This document shows positions 25,968 to 34,885 of a stretch of 64,000 bases of DNA, one piece after another. The stretch spans positions 2,480,001 through 2,544,000 of the forward strand of contig NZ_CP076607.1 in the NCBI RefSeq assembly GCF_018966525.1. The letters are read 5' to 3'. The notes below the pieces were generated by a model, which was not told the origin of the DNA, ran no database searches, and was given only the letters and a program-made list of their open reading frames with translations. A program made the position numbers and the translations under genes. Source of the stretch: Paenibacillus sophorae (lineage in GTDB: Bacteria; Bacillota; Bacilli; Paenibacillales; Paenibacillaceae). The number at the start of each line of letters is the position of its first letter. Within the stretch, counting starts at the first letter, position 1.

Positions 25968-28337
25968 TTGGACGACAAGATTTTGCATACGCTTGAGTAT
26001 CAAAAGATAATAAATAAATTGATGCAATATATACAAACTCCGATGGGACTGGTGTTGGCCGAGAACCTGAAGCCATCCGGTGATTTCGAAGGCGTCAAGC
26101 TGCTGCTGCAGGCGACGGACGAGGCGGCGACGGTTGACCGTTTGAAAGGAGTACCGTCCTTCGGCGGCATAACCGATATCAAATCTTCGTTGAAGCGGGC
26201 CTCCATCGGCGGAATGCTCGGCCCACATGAGCTGCTGGCTGTAGGAAATACCATTGGCGGCGGACGGCGGGTCAAGCGCTTTTTGGCCGCTATGCATGAA
26301 GAAGAGCCGATTCAGATGCTCTTCGATCTAAGCGATCTGGTCTCGGAGCAGAAGCCTGTTGAGGACGCCATTCGCTCTGCCATCGACGAGAATGCGGAGG
26401 TGCTCGATACCGCCAGCGCCGAGCTGTCCTCTATCCGCAGGGAGCTGAGAAACGGCGAGACGAGAATCCGCGAGAAGCTGGATTCGATGATTCGTTCCTC
26501 TTCAGTGTCGAAGATGCTGCAGGATCAGCTGGTCACCATCCGCGGCGACCGGTTCGTGATTCCGGTAAAGGCGGAATACCGGTCCCACTTCGGCGGTATC
26601 GTTCACGACCAGTCGGGTTCGGGAGCAACGCTGTTCATCGAACCGGAATCGATTGTCGCAATGAACAACAAGCTCCGGGAAACACGGCTGCGCGAAGAGC
26701 GGGAAATTGAGATCATCCTGCGGAAGCTGACCGCACTTGTCGGTGAAATTGCCGAGGAGACGGCGTATGACGTCGATATTCTGGGCCAGCTTGATTTTAT
26801 ATTCGCCAAGGCCCGCTTGGCGCGGGAAATGAAAGCCGCCCGTCCACGGATGAACGACCGCGGCTATCTGAAGCTGCGCAAAGGGAGACATCCGCTTATT
26901 GCCGCGGAGTCCGTCGTTCCGCTGGATGTGGAACTCGGCAACCAGTACAGCTCCATTATCGTGACAGGCCCGAATACGGGGGGGAAGACCGTTACGCTGA
27001 AGACAATCGGGCTGCTCAGCCTGATGTCGATGTCCGGTCTTTTTATTCCGGCCGAGGAAGGCAGCCAAATGTGCGTGTTCGACGCTATTTATGCCGACAT
27101 CGGAGATGAACAGAGCATTGAGCAGAGCCTGAGCACATTTTCCAGCCATATGACCAATATTATCTCCATTCTGAAGCGTATGACTCCCAAAAGCCTGGTC
27201 CTGCTCGACGAAGTCGGAGCGGGAACGGACCCGGCGGAAGGCTCGGCATTGGCAATCGCCATTCTGGAGCATATCCACCGGACGGGATGCCGGATGGTGG
27301 CAACGACACATTACAGCGAGCTTAAGGCTTATGCCTATGAACGCAAGGGTGTTATCAACGCCAGCATGGAATTCGATGTACAGAGCCTGCGGCCGACATA
27401 CCGCCTCCTGGTCGGCGTTCCGGGCCGAAGCAACGCCTTTGCGATCGCCGAGCGGCTGGGACTGCCGGCCGCCGTTCTGGAGCATGCGCGCGGCGAGGTG
27501 AAGGAAGAGGATCTGCGCGTCGAGCATATGATCGCTTCGCTGGAAGAGAACCGCCTTGGCGCGGAGAATGAGCGCGAGCGGGCGGAGAATCTGCGGCGCG
27601 AGGCGGAGGAACTGCGCGGCAAGCAGCGCCAGGAACTAGAGAAGCTGGAGAACCAGCGCGACAGATGGCTTGAGAAGGCGGAGAAGGATGCCGCCTCGAT
27701 TGTCGACAAGGCCCGCAAGGAGGCCGAGCAGATTATCAGTGATCTTCGTCGTCTGGCTCTGGAGGAAGGGGCGTCGGTCAAGGAGCATAAGCTGATCGAG
27801 GCCCGCCGGCGGCTCGATGAAGCGCAGCCTTCGCCCCGCAAGAAAGAGCCCGCACGAGGGGCGACGAATAAGCAGACGCGTCAAATCGGGCCCGGTGATG
27901 AAGTGGCTGTACACAGCCTGAATCAGAAAGGCCATGTCGTCGAGCTGAGCGGAGCCAAGGAAGCCATCGTACAGCTCGGCATCATGAAAATGAAGGTGCG
28001 GCTGGACGATCTGGAGCTGCTGTCGCCCGCTAAGCCGGCTGCGCCGCAGCCGCTGCGCCAGGCCACGACCGTGAAGCGCACACGGGACGAGAATACCCGC
28101 AGCGAGCTGGATTTGCGGGGGGCGAATCTGGAAGAGGCGCTGATGGAGACGGACCGTTTTATCGATGAAGCGTTTCTCGGCAATCTTGGCCAGATTTATA
28201 TTATCCATGGCAAAGGAACCGGTGTCCTGCGCTCGGGAATTCAGGAATACTTGCGTAAGCATAAGCATGTCAAGAACTACCGTCTCGGCAACTACAACGA
28301 AGGCGGCGCGGGCGTTACGGTTGCGGAGCTGAAATAA
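25968..28337 (+). CDS. mutS2: Endonuclease MutS2 (ribosome rescue/recombination factor)
   Basis: A 789-residue MutS2. A MutS core/clamp region (about 1-320) precedes the ATPase with Walker A TGPNTGGKTVTLKT (about 332) and Walker B VLLDEVGAGTDPAEGSALA. A long charged coiled coil (about 515-640) follows, and the C-terminal Smr nuclease domain (about 715-789) has LDLRGANLEEAL and IIHGKGTGVLR. It lacks the mismatch-recognition domain of MutS. In Bacillus MutS2 acts on collided ribosomes and has been linked to recombination control. TTG 25968 fits the conserved N-terminus; a GGGAG lies 12 bases upstream, which is rather long. Confidence 0.95.
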   Translation: MDDKILHTLEYQKIINKLMQYIQTPMGLVLAENLKPSGDFEGVKLLLQATDEAATVDRLKGVPSFGGITDIKSSLKRASIGGMLGPHELLAVGNTIGGGRRVKRFLAAMHEEEPIQMLFDLSDLVSEQKPVEDAIRSAIDENAEVLDTASAELSSIRRELRNGETRIREKLDSMIRSSSVSKMLQDQLVTIRGDRFVIPVKAEYRSHFGGIVHDQSGSGATLFIEPESIVAMNNKLRETRLREEREIEIILRKLTALVGEIAEETAYDVDILGQLDFIFAKARLAREMKAARPRMNDRGYLKLRKGRHPLIAAESVVPLDVELGNQYSSIIVTGPNTGGKTVTLKTIGLLSLMSMSGLFIPAEEGSQMCVFDAIYADIGDEQSIEQSLSTFSSHMTNIISILKRMTPKSLVLLDEVGAGTDPAEGSALAIAILEHIHRTGCRMVATTHYSELKAYAYERKGVINASMEFDVQSLRPTYRLLVGVPGRSNAFAIAERLGLPAAVLEHARGEVKEEDLRVEHMIASLEENRLGAENERERAENLRREAEELRGKQRQELEKLENQRDRWLEKAEKDAASIVDKARKEAEQIISDLRRLALEEGASVKEHKLIEARRRLDEAQPSPRKKEPARGATNKQTRQIGPGDEVAVHSLNQKGHVVELSGAKEAIVQLGIMKMKVRLDDLELLSPAKPAAPQPLRQATTVKRTRDENTRSELDLRGANLEEALMETDRFIDEAFLGNLGQIYIIHGKGTGVLRSGIQEYLRKHKHVKNYRLGNYNEGGAGVTVAELK

Positions 28338-28370
28338 CGGGCTTTTCCGGCGGAAAGAAGGAGAAAACCT

Positions 28371-28790
28371 ATGGAACACGTAATCGATGCTTGGCTGAGC
28401 CATCCGCTGGGAAGCCTGCTCGGCTACTTTGCGGTTGCCATTTTGGAGCTGGTTGTCTTTCTGTCCATATTCGAAATGGTAACGAAATACAACTGCTGGG
28501 ATGAAATTCGCAGAGGCAACGTGGCGGCTTCAATGGCGACCGGCGGCAAAATATTCGGCATCTGCAACGTGCTGCGCTTCAGTATTCAGGCCGAGGCTTC
28601 GATTTACGAAACCATGAAATGGTCGGTGATCGGCTTTGCTCTACTGCTAATTGCTTACTTTATGTTTGAGTTTCTGACGCCCGTCTTTTCGATCGACAAG
28701 GAGATTGCTGCGGATAATCGGGCGGTCGGACTGACGGCGATGCTGATTTCCGTGTCATTGTCCTATGTGATCGGGGCTTCTATTCTGTAG
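28371..28790 (+). CDS. DUF350 family membrane protein
   Basis: A 139-residue protein with about four membrane helices and the DUF350 pattern (GYFAVAILELVVFLSIFEMV, GGKIFGICNVLRFSIQAEAS, DKEIAADNRAVGLTAMLISV). Family function is poorly known. It begins 33 nt after mutS2 and is followed by a mini-gene and a zinc-ribbon gene in the same direction, so these may share a transcript. Confidence 0.85.
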   Translation: MEHVIDAWLSHPLGSLLGYFAVAILELVVFLSIFEMVTKYNCWDEIRRGNVAASMATGGKIFGICNVLRFSIQAEASIYETMKWSVIGFALLLIAYFMFEFLTPVFSIDKEIAADNRAVGLTAMLISVSLSYVIGASIL

Positions 28791-28830
28791 CGAAAAAATC
28801 GAACGGCGCAAAAGGAGACGCTGAAGCCGA

Positions 28831-28911
28831 ATGAAAATTTTGGTGCGTGTGCTGTTTGTTGCGGCGGTCTTGTTTATGGCGGCCGGAATTATCTATTTAA
28901 TGATGAATTAA
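28831..28911 (+). CDS. Putative 26-residue single-helix membrane peptide
   Basis: ATG 28831 to TAA 28911 encodes 26 residues, mostly one hydrophobic helix (VLFVAAVLFMAAGIIYLM) with Lys and Arg at the N-terminus. AAAGGAG lies upstream but the spacing (about 14) is long. It fits neatly between the DUF350 and zinc-ribbon genes. Translation is not certain. Confidence 0.45.
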   Translation: MKILVRVLFVAAVLFMAAGIIYLMMN

Positions 28912-28928
28912 CGAAGGAGACTGAAGAA

Positions 28929-29471
28929 ATGGATACAACCATCTGCCCTTGGTGCCATACGGAAATTGTATGGGACGAAGAACTCGGACCGGAGGAAGCC
29001 TGCCCTCATTGCGGCAACGAACTTAGCGCTTACCGTACGGTAAACATCAGCAGGGAAGACCTGAATGACGAATTGGAAGATGAGGAAGACGATGACGAGC
29101 ATGAGCATGAACATGGCGATGATTTATGGGAAGAAGACGAGCATGACGGAGTCGTTCCCGTATTCAACTCGCTCGATGCTTACCGGGACACTTACGATCT
29201 GGAGCGTTATGACAGCGCCGTGGCCGCTGTTCTTGATGAGCAGGCCGAAGTTCCGGAATGTCCGCAATGTCATGAATATATGCTGCTGGCCGGTACGGTA
29301 GGGGTAAGTGATTTCAAATCGGCTGCGCCGGCCTTTCTTGGCGCACCGCTGCTGAACGCGCCGTTCTCCCTGAATGTGTATGTCTGCCCATCATGCTTTC
29401 AAGTTCAGCACAGCCTGGCCGAAGAGGATCGGGAGCAGTGGGTCCGCAATATCGGGGGTCTTCGCAAATAA
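28929..29471 (+). CDS. Double zinc-ribbon protein with acidic, His-containing linker
   Basis: A 180-residue protein of unknown function. Two zinc-ribbon-like Cys clusters, CPWC...CPHC (residues 6-26) and CPQC...CPSC (about 111-155), flank a strongly acidic linker with alternating His (EDDDEHEHEHGDD near residues 52-64). The second half includes a hydrophobic stretch (APAFLGAPLLNAPF). Likely cytosolic and metal-binding. ATG 28929 follows GAAGGAGA. No known family could be named with confidence. Confidence 0.72.
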   Translation: MDTTICPWCHTEIVWDEELGPEEACPHCGNELSAYRTVNISREDLNDELEDEEDDDEHEHEHGDDLWEEDEHDGVVPVFNSLDAYRDTYDLERYDSAVAAVLDEQAEVPECPQCHEYMLLAGTVGVSDFKSAAPAFLGAPLLNAPFSLNVYVCPSCFQVQHSLAEEDREQWVRNIGGLRK

Positions 29472-29547
29472 ATAATTTCCCCCGCTAAGATCCTCCGGTT
29501 TGGGGCATGTTAAACAGCAGCATGTCTCAAAGGTTAGGGGGAATACC

Positions 29548-30759
29548 ATGAAGGTCTCGCTGCGGGGACAGGCGGCGCTGCTGCTGGCGGTTAACGGGTT
29601 ATTCGTGCTTTCGGGCGCGCTCGCGGGAACTTTTCTGAATGTCTATTTGTGGAAAAGCCGTCAGGATTACGCTATGATCGGCTGGTTTACTGTAGCCCAG
29701 CAGCTTGCTCTGGGTCTCAGCTTTTGGCTGGGCGGCAAGTGGGTGAAGGAACATAATAAAATGAACGCCCTGCGGCTTGGCATCGCCGTTTCGGGCCTTT
29801 TTTATCTTCTGGTGCTGTGGCTGGAGAGCAAGGTGGTTCAATATGTCTGGCCGCTTGGCATTGTACTTGGCATTGCTTCCGGCCTATTCTGGCTGGCCTT
29901 CAACATCGTTTATTTTGAAATTACGGAACGTGAGAACCGCGATGCATTTAACGGATGGGTAGGTCTCCTTGGTTCGCTGACCGGCATCGTCGGGCCGTGG
30001 CTTTCCGGTTGGCTGATCTCCGCGCTGCATGGAAACCGGGGCTACCGGCTAGTTTTTATTATTTCGCTTTGTATTTATGGTGCGGCGGCAGTGCTGAGCT
30101 TTTTTCTGAAAAAGCGCAAAACCTCCGGCAGCTACGAATGGCTGGAGCCTTGGCATCAGCTGCGTTCCGGAGATGGGGATTGGCGCGTGACGGGGACTGC
30201 GCTGTTTTTTCAAGGCCTGCGCGAAGGTGTATTTTCATTTCTGATCGGGCTCTTGGTATATATAGCGGCACGAGAGGAGAGTAAGCTGGGACAGTTCACG
30301 CTGATTACCTCTGCGGTGTCGCTCGTCAGCTACTGGGCGGCCGGCAAATGGCTGAGGCCCAAATTCCGGTCGGCCGGTATGCTCTGCGGAGCGCTTCTAC
30401 TCGTGGCGGTGATAGCGCCTATGCTGTGGGCGGTAAATTACGGCATGCTGCTCGTTATGGGCATAGGGACATCGCTGTTCATCCCGCTGTATATGCTGCC
30501 GATGGTCTCCACCAGCTTTGATCTGATGGGCGAAAGCGAGGAGAGCGCCGGCAAGCGCGTCGAACTGGTTGTGCTGCGCGAGCTGTGTCTGATGACCGGA
30601 CGGCTGGCGGGAACGTTTATTTTTATCGGCATTCTGTCGGTCAGCGCCGCACCGCGCACCGTTACTTTGCTGCTGCTGGGCCTTGGAGCCGCGCCGCTTG
30701 GAAGCTGGCTGTTTCTGCGCCGGATGCTGCGCAGGGAATCTTTGCCGGAACGTTCATGA
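29548..30759 (+). CDS. Major facilitator superfamily transporter
   Basis: A 403-residue membrane protein with roughly 10-12 hydrophobic helices and the MFS arrangement of two halves around a cytoplasmic loop (KKRKTSGSYEWLEP near residue 190). Early features include LNVYLWKSRQDYAMIGWFTV and a charged GGKWVKEHNK loop. Substrate cannot be predicted. ATG 29548 is chosen since TTAGGGGG lies upstream; a longer open frame from 29500 begins with a non-membrane tail. A terminator follows about 40 bp after the stop. Confidence 0.82.
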   Translation: MKVSLRGQAALLLAVNGLFVLSGALAGTFLNVYLWKSRQDYAMIGWFTVAQQLALGLSFWLGGKWVKEHNKMNALRLGIAVSGLFYLLVLWLESKVVQYVWPLGIVLGIASGLFWLAFNIVYFEITERENRDAFNGWVGLLGSLTGIVGPWLSGWLISALHGNRGYRLVFIISLCIYGAAAVLSFFLKKRKTSGSYEWLEPWHQLRSGDGDWRVTGTALFFQGLREGVFSFLIGLLVYIAAREESKLGQFTLITSAVSLVSYWAAGKWLRPKFRSAGMLCGALLLVAVIAPMLWAVNYGMLLVMGIGTSLFIPLYMLPMVSTSFDLMGESEESAGKRVELVVLRELCLMTGRLAGTFIFIGILSVSAAPRTVTLLLLGLGAAPLGSWLFLRRMLRRESLPERS

Positions 30760-30801
30760 TGGCTTCCGGTTAATGCCATAGCCGATTCATCAGCATGAAC
30801 G

Positions 30802-30849
30802 AACAGCCGTCTTCCTGGGCAACTCGGCAGGAGAGACGGCTGTTTGAAT
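30802..30849. terminator. Terminator between the MFS gene and convergent mscL
   Basis: AACAGCCGTCT (30802-30812) pairs perfectly with AGACGGCTGTT (30834-30844), followed by a T-rich stretch (TGAATTTT). Confidence 0.75.
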
Positions 30850-30878
30850 TTTATATAGCTTACGTCAGACTAAAGTGC

Positions 30879-31253
30879 CTACCTGTTCTTCAAAAGGTCG
30901 CGGATTTCGGTTAGCAGCAGCTCCTCACGCGTCGGGGAGGGATCGGCTTTGGCCTCTTGCTCCCGTTTACGTTTGAACCTCCCGGCAAGCTTGACGAGCA
31001 GAAACAGCGAGAAAGCGATGATAAAAAAGTCGAGAACGCTTTGGAGGAAGACGCCGTATTTCAGCTCTGCGTCTCCGTATGTATATTGCAGACTTTTAAG
31101 ATCAATACCGCCGATCAGCAGTCCAACTACCGGCATGATAACGTCGTCCACAAGCGAAGACACGATTTTGCCGAAGGCAGCCCCGATCACAACGGCGAAA
31201 GCGAGATCAAGCACATTTCCTTTCAGCGCAAAGCTTTTGAACTCTTTCCACAT
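30879..31253 (-). CDS. mscL: Large-conductance mechanosensitive channel MscL
   Basis: A 124-residue MscL. The N-terminal amphipathic start MWKEFKSFALKGNVLDLA leads into TM1 (AFAVVIGAAFGKIVSSLV). The periplasmic loop and TM2 (DFFIIAFSLFLLVKL) follow, with a charged C-terminal helix. It forms a pentameric pore that releases solutes on osmotic downshock. ATG 31253 matches the family start; an AAGGAG lies upstream with long spacing. The open frame to 31325 would add 24 residues not typical of MscL. Confidence 0.95.
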   Translation of the reverse strand: MWKEFKSFALKGNVLDLAFAVVIGAAFGKIVSSLVDDVIMPVVGLLIGGIDLKSLQYTYGDAELKYGVFLQSVLDFFIIAFSLFLLVKLAGRFKRKREQEAKADPSPTREELLLTEIRDLLKNR

Positions 31254-31427
31254 TGTAGGGTAATCTCTCCTTCTTGGTTGGATAACCGTTTGCTCCATTA
31301 TGACAAACATGAAGGGAAGCATCAATACTAGAAGTTTGGGAACCGCTTGCGAAATTTAGCACATAAACCGAAAAACGAAGCGGCATACTAAGTGTGGTTG
31401 AACTATTCCAAGAAAGGAATGAATACA

Positions 31428-31661
31428 ATGCAATCTACGCAAACGCAACCTTTGAGCAGTAAAGAACTGGAGTATATTTCCGACTCCATTTCCAACGAAG
31501 ACCTGCTGATCAAGCAGTATGCGGCTACTGCCGGAACTACGCAAAATCAAACGGTCCGCCAAATTTGTGAGCAGCAAATTCAAAACCACAGCCATCACAT
31601 GGGGGCGCTGATTCAACTGCTTCAGCAGCATCAGCAGTACGCACCCACCCAGCCGCAATAA
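31428..31661 (+). CDS. Small CotF-like spore coat protein
   Basis: This 77-residue Gln-rich protein has two predicted helices (SSKELEYISDSISNEDLLIK and QICEQQIQNHSHHMGALI), resembling short CotF/YhcQ-type spore coat proteins built on a ferritin-like half-bundle. ATG 31428 is preferred over ATG 31419, because AAGAAAGGA is too close to the latter. The next gene is a longer CotF-like protein, which supports a coat or spore role (inference). Confidence 0.65.
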   Translation: MQSTQTQPLSSKELEYISDSISNEDLLIKQYAATAGTTQNQTVRQICEQQIQNHSHHMGALIQLLQQHQQYAPTQPQ

Positions 31662-31676
31662 GGAACCGCTCCGCAC

Positions 31677-31736
31677 AACTTAAGCACATGCTTCCGAAGC
31701 GAATCATCACCAAACTTAAGTATATGCTTCCGAAGC
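31677..31736 (+). repeat. Pair of 24-bp direct repeats between the CotF-like genes
   Basis: Copies at 31677-31700 and 31713-31736 start AACTTAAG and end ATGCTTCCGAAGC, and differ at two positions. A related fragment (GATCATCACAAAACTT, about 31768-31783) recurs before the next ribosome site. Each copy contains the small inverted repeat GCTTCCGAAGC. Confidence 0.7.
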
Positions 31737-31799
31737 CAGTTTTGCTGAAGCCTGCCCTCGAAAGCCGATCATCACAAAACTTTTAGGAGGTCAAATGAC

Positions 31800-32186
31800 G
31801 TGTACTCACAAACTGGAAATGCATTTATGCAGGACGAGGATTTGCTGAATATAATCCTGGCAGATTTGAAACGGACGGTCGGGGAATATACGACAGCCAC
31901 CACCGAATCCGCATGTCCGTCCGTTCGCCGCACCTTCAATGATCTGACCATGGATACGCTTCGTCTTCATGGCGAGCTTTTCACGCAGATGTCGCAGCTG
32001 AATATGTACCAGGCTCCTTCCAAGGCGCTGCGCCAGGAGCTGGATAAAGAGATTCAGAACGCGCATCAGACCCAGCAAAAATCCCAGCAGTTCGTTCAGC
32101 AAAAAACCGGCGGCCAAGGCGCCTATGCCCAAGCACCGAATGTATCGCAGCATCAGGCTAACGTGCAAAACCCTTACTATATGTAA
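31800..32186 (+). CDS. CotF-family spore coat protein
   Basis: A 128-residue protein with the CotF/YhcQ arrangement: QDEDLLNIILADLKRTVGEY near the N-terminus, SVRRTFNDLTMDTLRLHGEL in the second helix, then a Gln-rich tail ending NPYYM. CotF-type proteins are deposited in the spore coat during sporulation. GTG 31800 follows TAGGAGG with nine-base spacing. It forms a pair with the smaller upstream gene. Confidence 0.8.
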   Translation: MYSQTGNAFMQDEDLLNIILADLKRTVGEYTTATTESACPSVRRTFNDLTMDTLRLHGELFTQMSQLNMYQAPSKALRQELDKEIQNAHQTQQKSQQFVQQKTGGQGAYAQAPNVSQHQANVQNPYYM

Positions 32187-32360
32187 CTTTGCCGCACGAC
32201 GTTTGAGCGGCGTAGTTGAGCGGCTGCAGGCCCATCCGTTTTGACGAAGAAAACGTTTATTCTTTGCGGCTTTCAGCGAATGACCGGATGCTTTATTGCT
32301 ATGTTAGAGATAAGAGGCTTATGTTCAGTCCGTCTCCGGTTCAAATCTGATCCATTACTT

Positions 32361-32388
32361 CCCCGCTGATTGGCGGGGTTATTTTTGT
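32361..32388 (+). terminator. Terminator after the CotF-like gene
   Basis: CCCCGC (32361-32366) pairs with GCGGGG (32373-32378) over a six-base loop, followed by TTATTTTTG. Confidence 0.75.
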
Positions 32389-32503
32389 TTGCAGATATGA
32401 CCTTTTCATGTCATATTAATATTAAACTCTTATGAAACCAATTCTTTCGCCGGAGCGCCGGCAGCAGAGGGCGCGTTCCCGGCGAAGATCCCGGAGGGAA
32501 GTC

Positions 32504-33004
32504 ATGGAACAAGTGAATGAGCTGAAGAGAAAAGTGCTGGAGCTGCTCAAAGAGGATGCCAGAAGAACCCCGGAGCTTTTGGCGACGCTGCTTGGAGCGG
32601 AAGAAGAAGAAGTGAAGACTGCGATCGAGCAGATGGAGAAGGATCACGTTATCGTTAAATACGCGACCGTGGTCAATTGGGATAAAGTGGACGACGAGCG
32701 GGTTACGGCTCTGATTGAGGTGCAGATTACCCCTGAGCGCGGACGCGGATTTGAGGGCATCGCCGAACGGATTTATCTGTATCCCCAGGTGAAGTCGGTG
32801 TATCTGATGTCCGGCGCCTATGACCTGCTGGTGGAAGTGGAGGGCCGCAATTTGCGCGAGGTCGCGAACTTCGTCTCCGAGAAGCTGTCTCCCATTGACT
32901 CCGTACTGTCGACCAAGACGAATTTCACCCTTAAAAAATACAAACAGGACGGGATTATTTTCGAAGATCACGAAGAAGACAACCGTCTGATGATCTCCCC
33001 GTAA
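32504..33004 (+). CDS. Lrp/AsnC-family transcriptional regulator (AlaR/YugG-like)
   Basis: This 166-residue regulator has an N-terminal winged helix (LKRKVLELLKEDARRTPELL) and a C-terminal ligand-binding RAM domain (VTALIEVQITPERGRGFEGI, VKSVYLMSGAYDLLVEVEG). Lrp-type proteins sense amino acids and control neighbouring metabolism genes. ATG 32504 follows GGAGGG; a longer frame from 32432 adds an Arg-rich stretch without a ribosome site. The pairing with a class I aminotransferase 18 nt downstream matches the alaR-alaT arrangement of Bacillus, so regulation of that aminotransferase is likely (inference). Confidence 0.88.
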   Translation: MEQVNELKRKVLELLKEDARRTPELLATLLGAEEEEVKTAIEQMEKDHVIVKYATVVNWDKVDDERVTALIEVQITPERGRGFEGIAERIYLYPQVKSVYLMSGAYDLLVEVEGRNLREVANFVSEKLSPIDSVLSTKTNFTLKKYKQDGIIFEDHEEDNRLMISP

Positions 33005-33022
33005 AGGAAGAGATGAGAATAT

Positions 33023-34243
33023 ATGATTACGAATAAAACCCAACCGTCCGGGGAACAGAGCAAATCGATGTCTTCCTATCTGTCCCCGCTGGTTCAGCAG
33101 ATTCAGCCATCGGGCATCCGCAGATTTTTCGACTTGGCCGCAGGGAGCAAGGATATCATCTCTTTAGGGGTGGGCGAGCCAGATTTTAAGACGCCGTGGC
33201 ATGTCAGGGAAGCCTGCGTCTATTCGCTGGAACGGGGATTTACCGGATATACCTCCAACGCGGGAATGCCGGAACTGCGCGAGGGAATTGCCAGCTATCT
33301 GGATAGCCGCTTTGACCTGAATTATGATCCTGAGAAGCAGATTATCGCGACCGTAGGCGGCAGCGAAGCGATCGACTTGGCGCTTCGGGCGCTGATAGCG
33401 CCGGGAGACGAAATTCTGATTCCGGAGCCCTGCTATATTTCTTATTCACCGATCACCTCGATCGGCGGTGGGATTCCTGTCGGCATCGAGACGTTCGGCA
33501 AGGACCGGTTCAAGCTGACGGCCGAAGGGCTGGAAGCCAAAATTACGCCGCGGTCCAAAATCCTGATCCTGTGCTATCCGAGCAATCCGACGGGAGCGAT
33601 CATGAGCCGGGAAGACTGGGAGCCTATTGCCAAGGTGGTCGAGAAACATGACCTAATCGTCATATCCGACGAAATTTATGCCGAGCTGACCTACGGCAGC
33701 AATCACGTAAGCTTTTCCTCTCTGCCCGGAATGATGGACCGCACGATTCTCGTCAGCGGTTTTTCCAAGGCGTTCGCGATGACGGGCTGGCGGATGGGCT
33801 ATGCCTGCGGACATCCCGAGTTGATCTCGGCTATGCTCAAAATTCACCAGTACACCGTAATGTGCGCGCCTTCCATGGGCCAGGTAGCGGCGCTTGAGGC
33901 GTTGACGAACGGCATGGAGGAAAAAGACCGAATGGTTGATTCCTACAACCAGCGGCGCAGACTAATCGTCAAGGGCTTGCGTGAGGCCGGACTGGAATGC
34001 CATGAGCCTCAGGGTGCGTTCTACGCATTTCCGAGCATCGCCGGAACCGGACTGACTTCAGACGAATTCGCCCAACGCTTGCTCCGTGAATTCAGGGTGG
34101 CGGCCGTACCGGGAAGCGTATTCGGACTTGGCGGCGAAGGCTATTTGCGCTGCTCCTACGCCACTTCCGTTAGCCAATTGAACGAAGCGCTCGAACGGAT
34201 CGGCGCGTTTGTGGCGATTTTGAAGAAAGAAAGAGAAAATTAG
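33023..34243 (+). CDS. Class I aminotransferase (AlaT/YugH- or PatA-like)
   Basis: A 406-residue fold-type I PLP enzyme with the lysine in VSGFSKAFAMTGWRMGYA, ISLGVGEPDFKTPWHV near the N-terminus, CYPSNPTGAIMSREDW, and the VISDEIYAEL aspartate. The C-terminal Arg that holds the substrate carboxylate is in YLRCSYATS. Similar proteins in Bacillus act as alanine or aromatic/diamino-pimelate-type transaminases, so specificity is open. The gene is coupled to the Lrp-type regulator upstream. Confidence 0.88.
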   Translation: MITNKTQPSGEQSKSMSSYLSPLVQQIQPSGIRRFFDLAAGSKDIISLGVGEPDFKTPWHVREACVYSLERGFTGYTSNAGMPELREGIASYLDSRFDLNYDPEKQIIATVGGSEAIDLALRALIAPGDEILIPEPCYISYSPITSIGGGIPVGIETFGKDRFKLTAEGLEAKITPRSKILILCYPSNPTGAIMSREDWEPIAKVVEKHDLIVISDEIYAELTYGSNHVSFSSLPGMMDRTILVSGFSKAFAMTGWRMGYACGHPELISAMLKIHQYTVMCAPSMGQVAALEALTNGMEEKDRMVDSYNQRRRLIVKGLREAGLECHEPQGAFYAFPSIAGTGLTSDEFAQRLLREFRVAAVPGSVFGLGGEGYLRCSYATSVSQLNEALERIGAFVAILKKEREN

Positions 34244-34459
34244 GCCAGATTATGTGAAAAAATGTATGAAAATATTGCTATTCAATGAAAATATCTATGA
34301 AAACGATAGCTAATATTTTTGTCATATGGTATAATATTACTCTCAATACAGTTTATTTATATAACTTTGAGCTTCGATAACCGGGTCATATAATTTAGGA
34401 GCGATATTGCCAGGGCGGAAATATTAGTGAAGCTCCGCTCCATATAACTTTTTGGGGGG

Positions 34460-34714
34460 ATGTTGGTGCTTTGTACCGATTACTATATGTGGTTTGGCGC
34501 GAAGCGTTTCCCGGAAAGCGGAAAAGCTTCCGCCAGGGATGATGCTGTCTCGTGCAGCCTATCCCTCGAAGAGGAGATCCACATACTCCGGAGACGAATG
34601 GAGCAGTTGTTTATGCAGGAGAATTCACTCACCTCGGATAACGTAGTGGAGATCAGCAGTAAGCTGGATTTGAAGATTAACGAATATATGAAGAGACGTT
34701 CCCGCAATAAATAA
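34460..34714 (+). CDS. Spo0E-like aspartyl-phosphate phosphatase
   Basis: A protein of up to 84 residues. The C-terminal ~45 residues match the Spo0E family: two short helices (LEEEIHILRRRMEQLF) ending in the hallmark SSKLDLKINEYM with the S-x2-LD motif. Family proteins dephosphorylate Spo0A-P and delay sporulation. The N-terminal ~30 residues are unlike Spo0E. A GGGGGG run ends directly at ATG 34460, so GTG 34466 or TTG 34463 is a better-spaced start. A strong terminator follows. Confidence 0.82.
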   Translation: MLVLCTDYYMWFGAKRFPESGKASARDDAVSCSLSLEEEIHILRRRMEQLFMQENSLTSDNVVEISSKLDLKINEYMKRRSRNK

Positions 34715-34728
34715 CGGGAATCGGCCGC

Positions 34729-34753
34729 GAGGGTCCTTTGGACCCTCTTTTTG
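34729..34753 (+). terminator. Terminator after the Spo0E-like gene
   Basis: GAGGGTCC (34729-34736) pairs perfectly with GGACCCTC (34740-34747) over a three-base loop, then TTTTTG. Confidence 0.92.
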
Positions 34754-34885
34754 TTTTAGCCGCAGTATCATAGACTTGAGCGCTTGAAAGAACACGACCC
34801 TTACAAGCCGAAGCGAATATGGTACAGTAGTAATACATGAAATGTTAGAAGCCGGGAGGGACGTTGGTTGAGCGGAGGACGGAAG

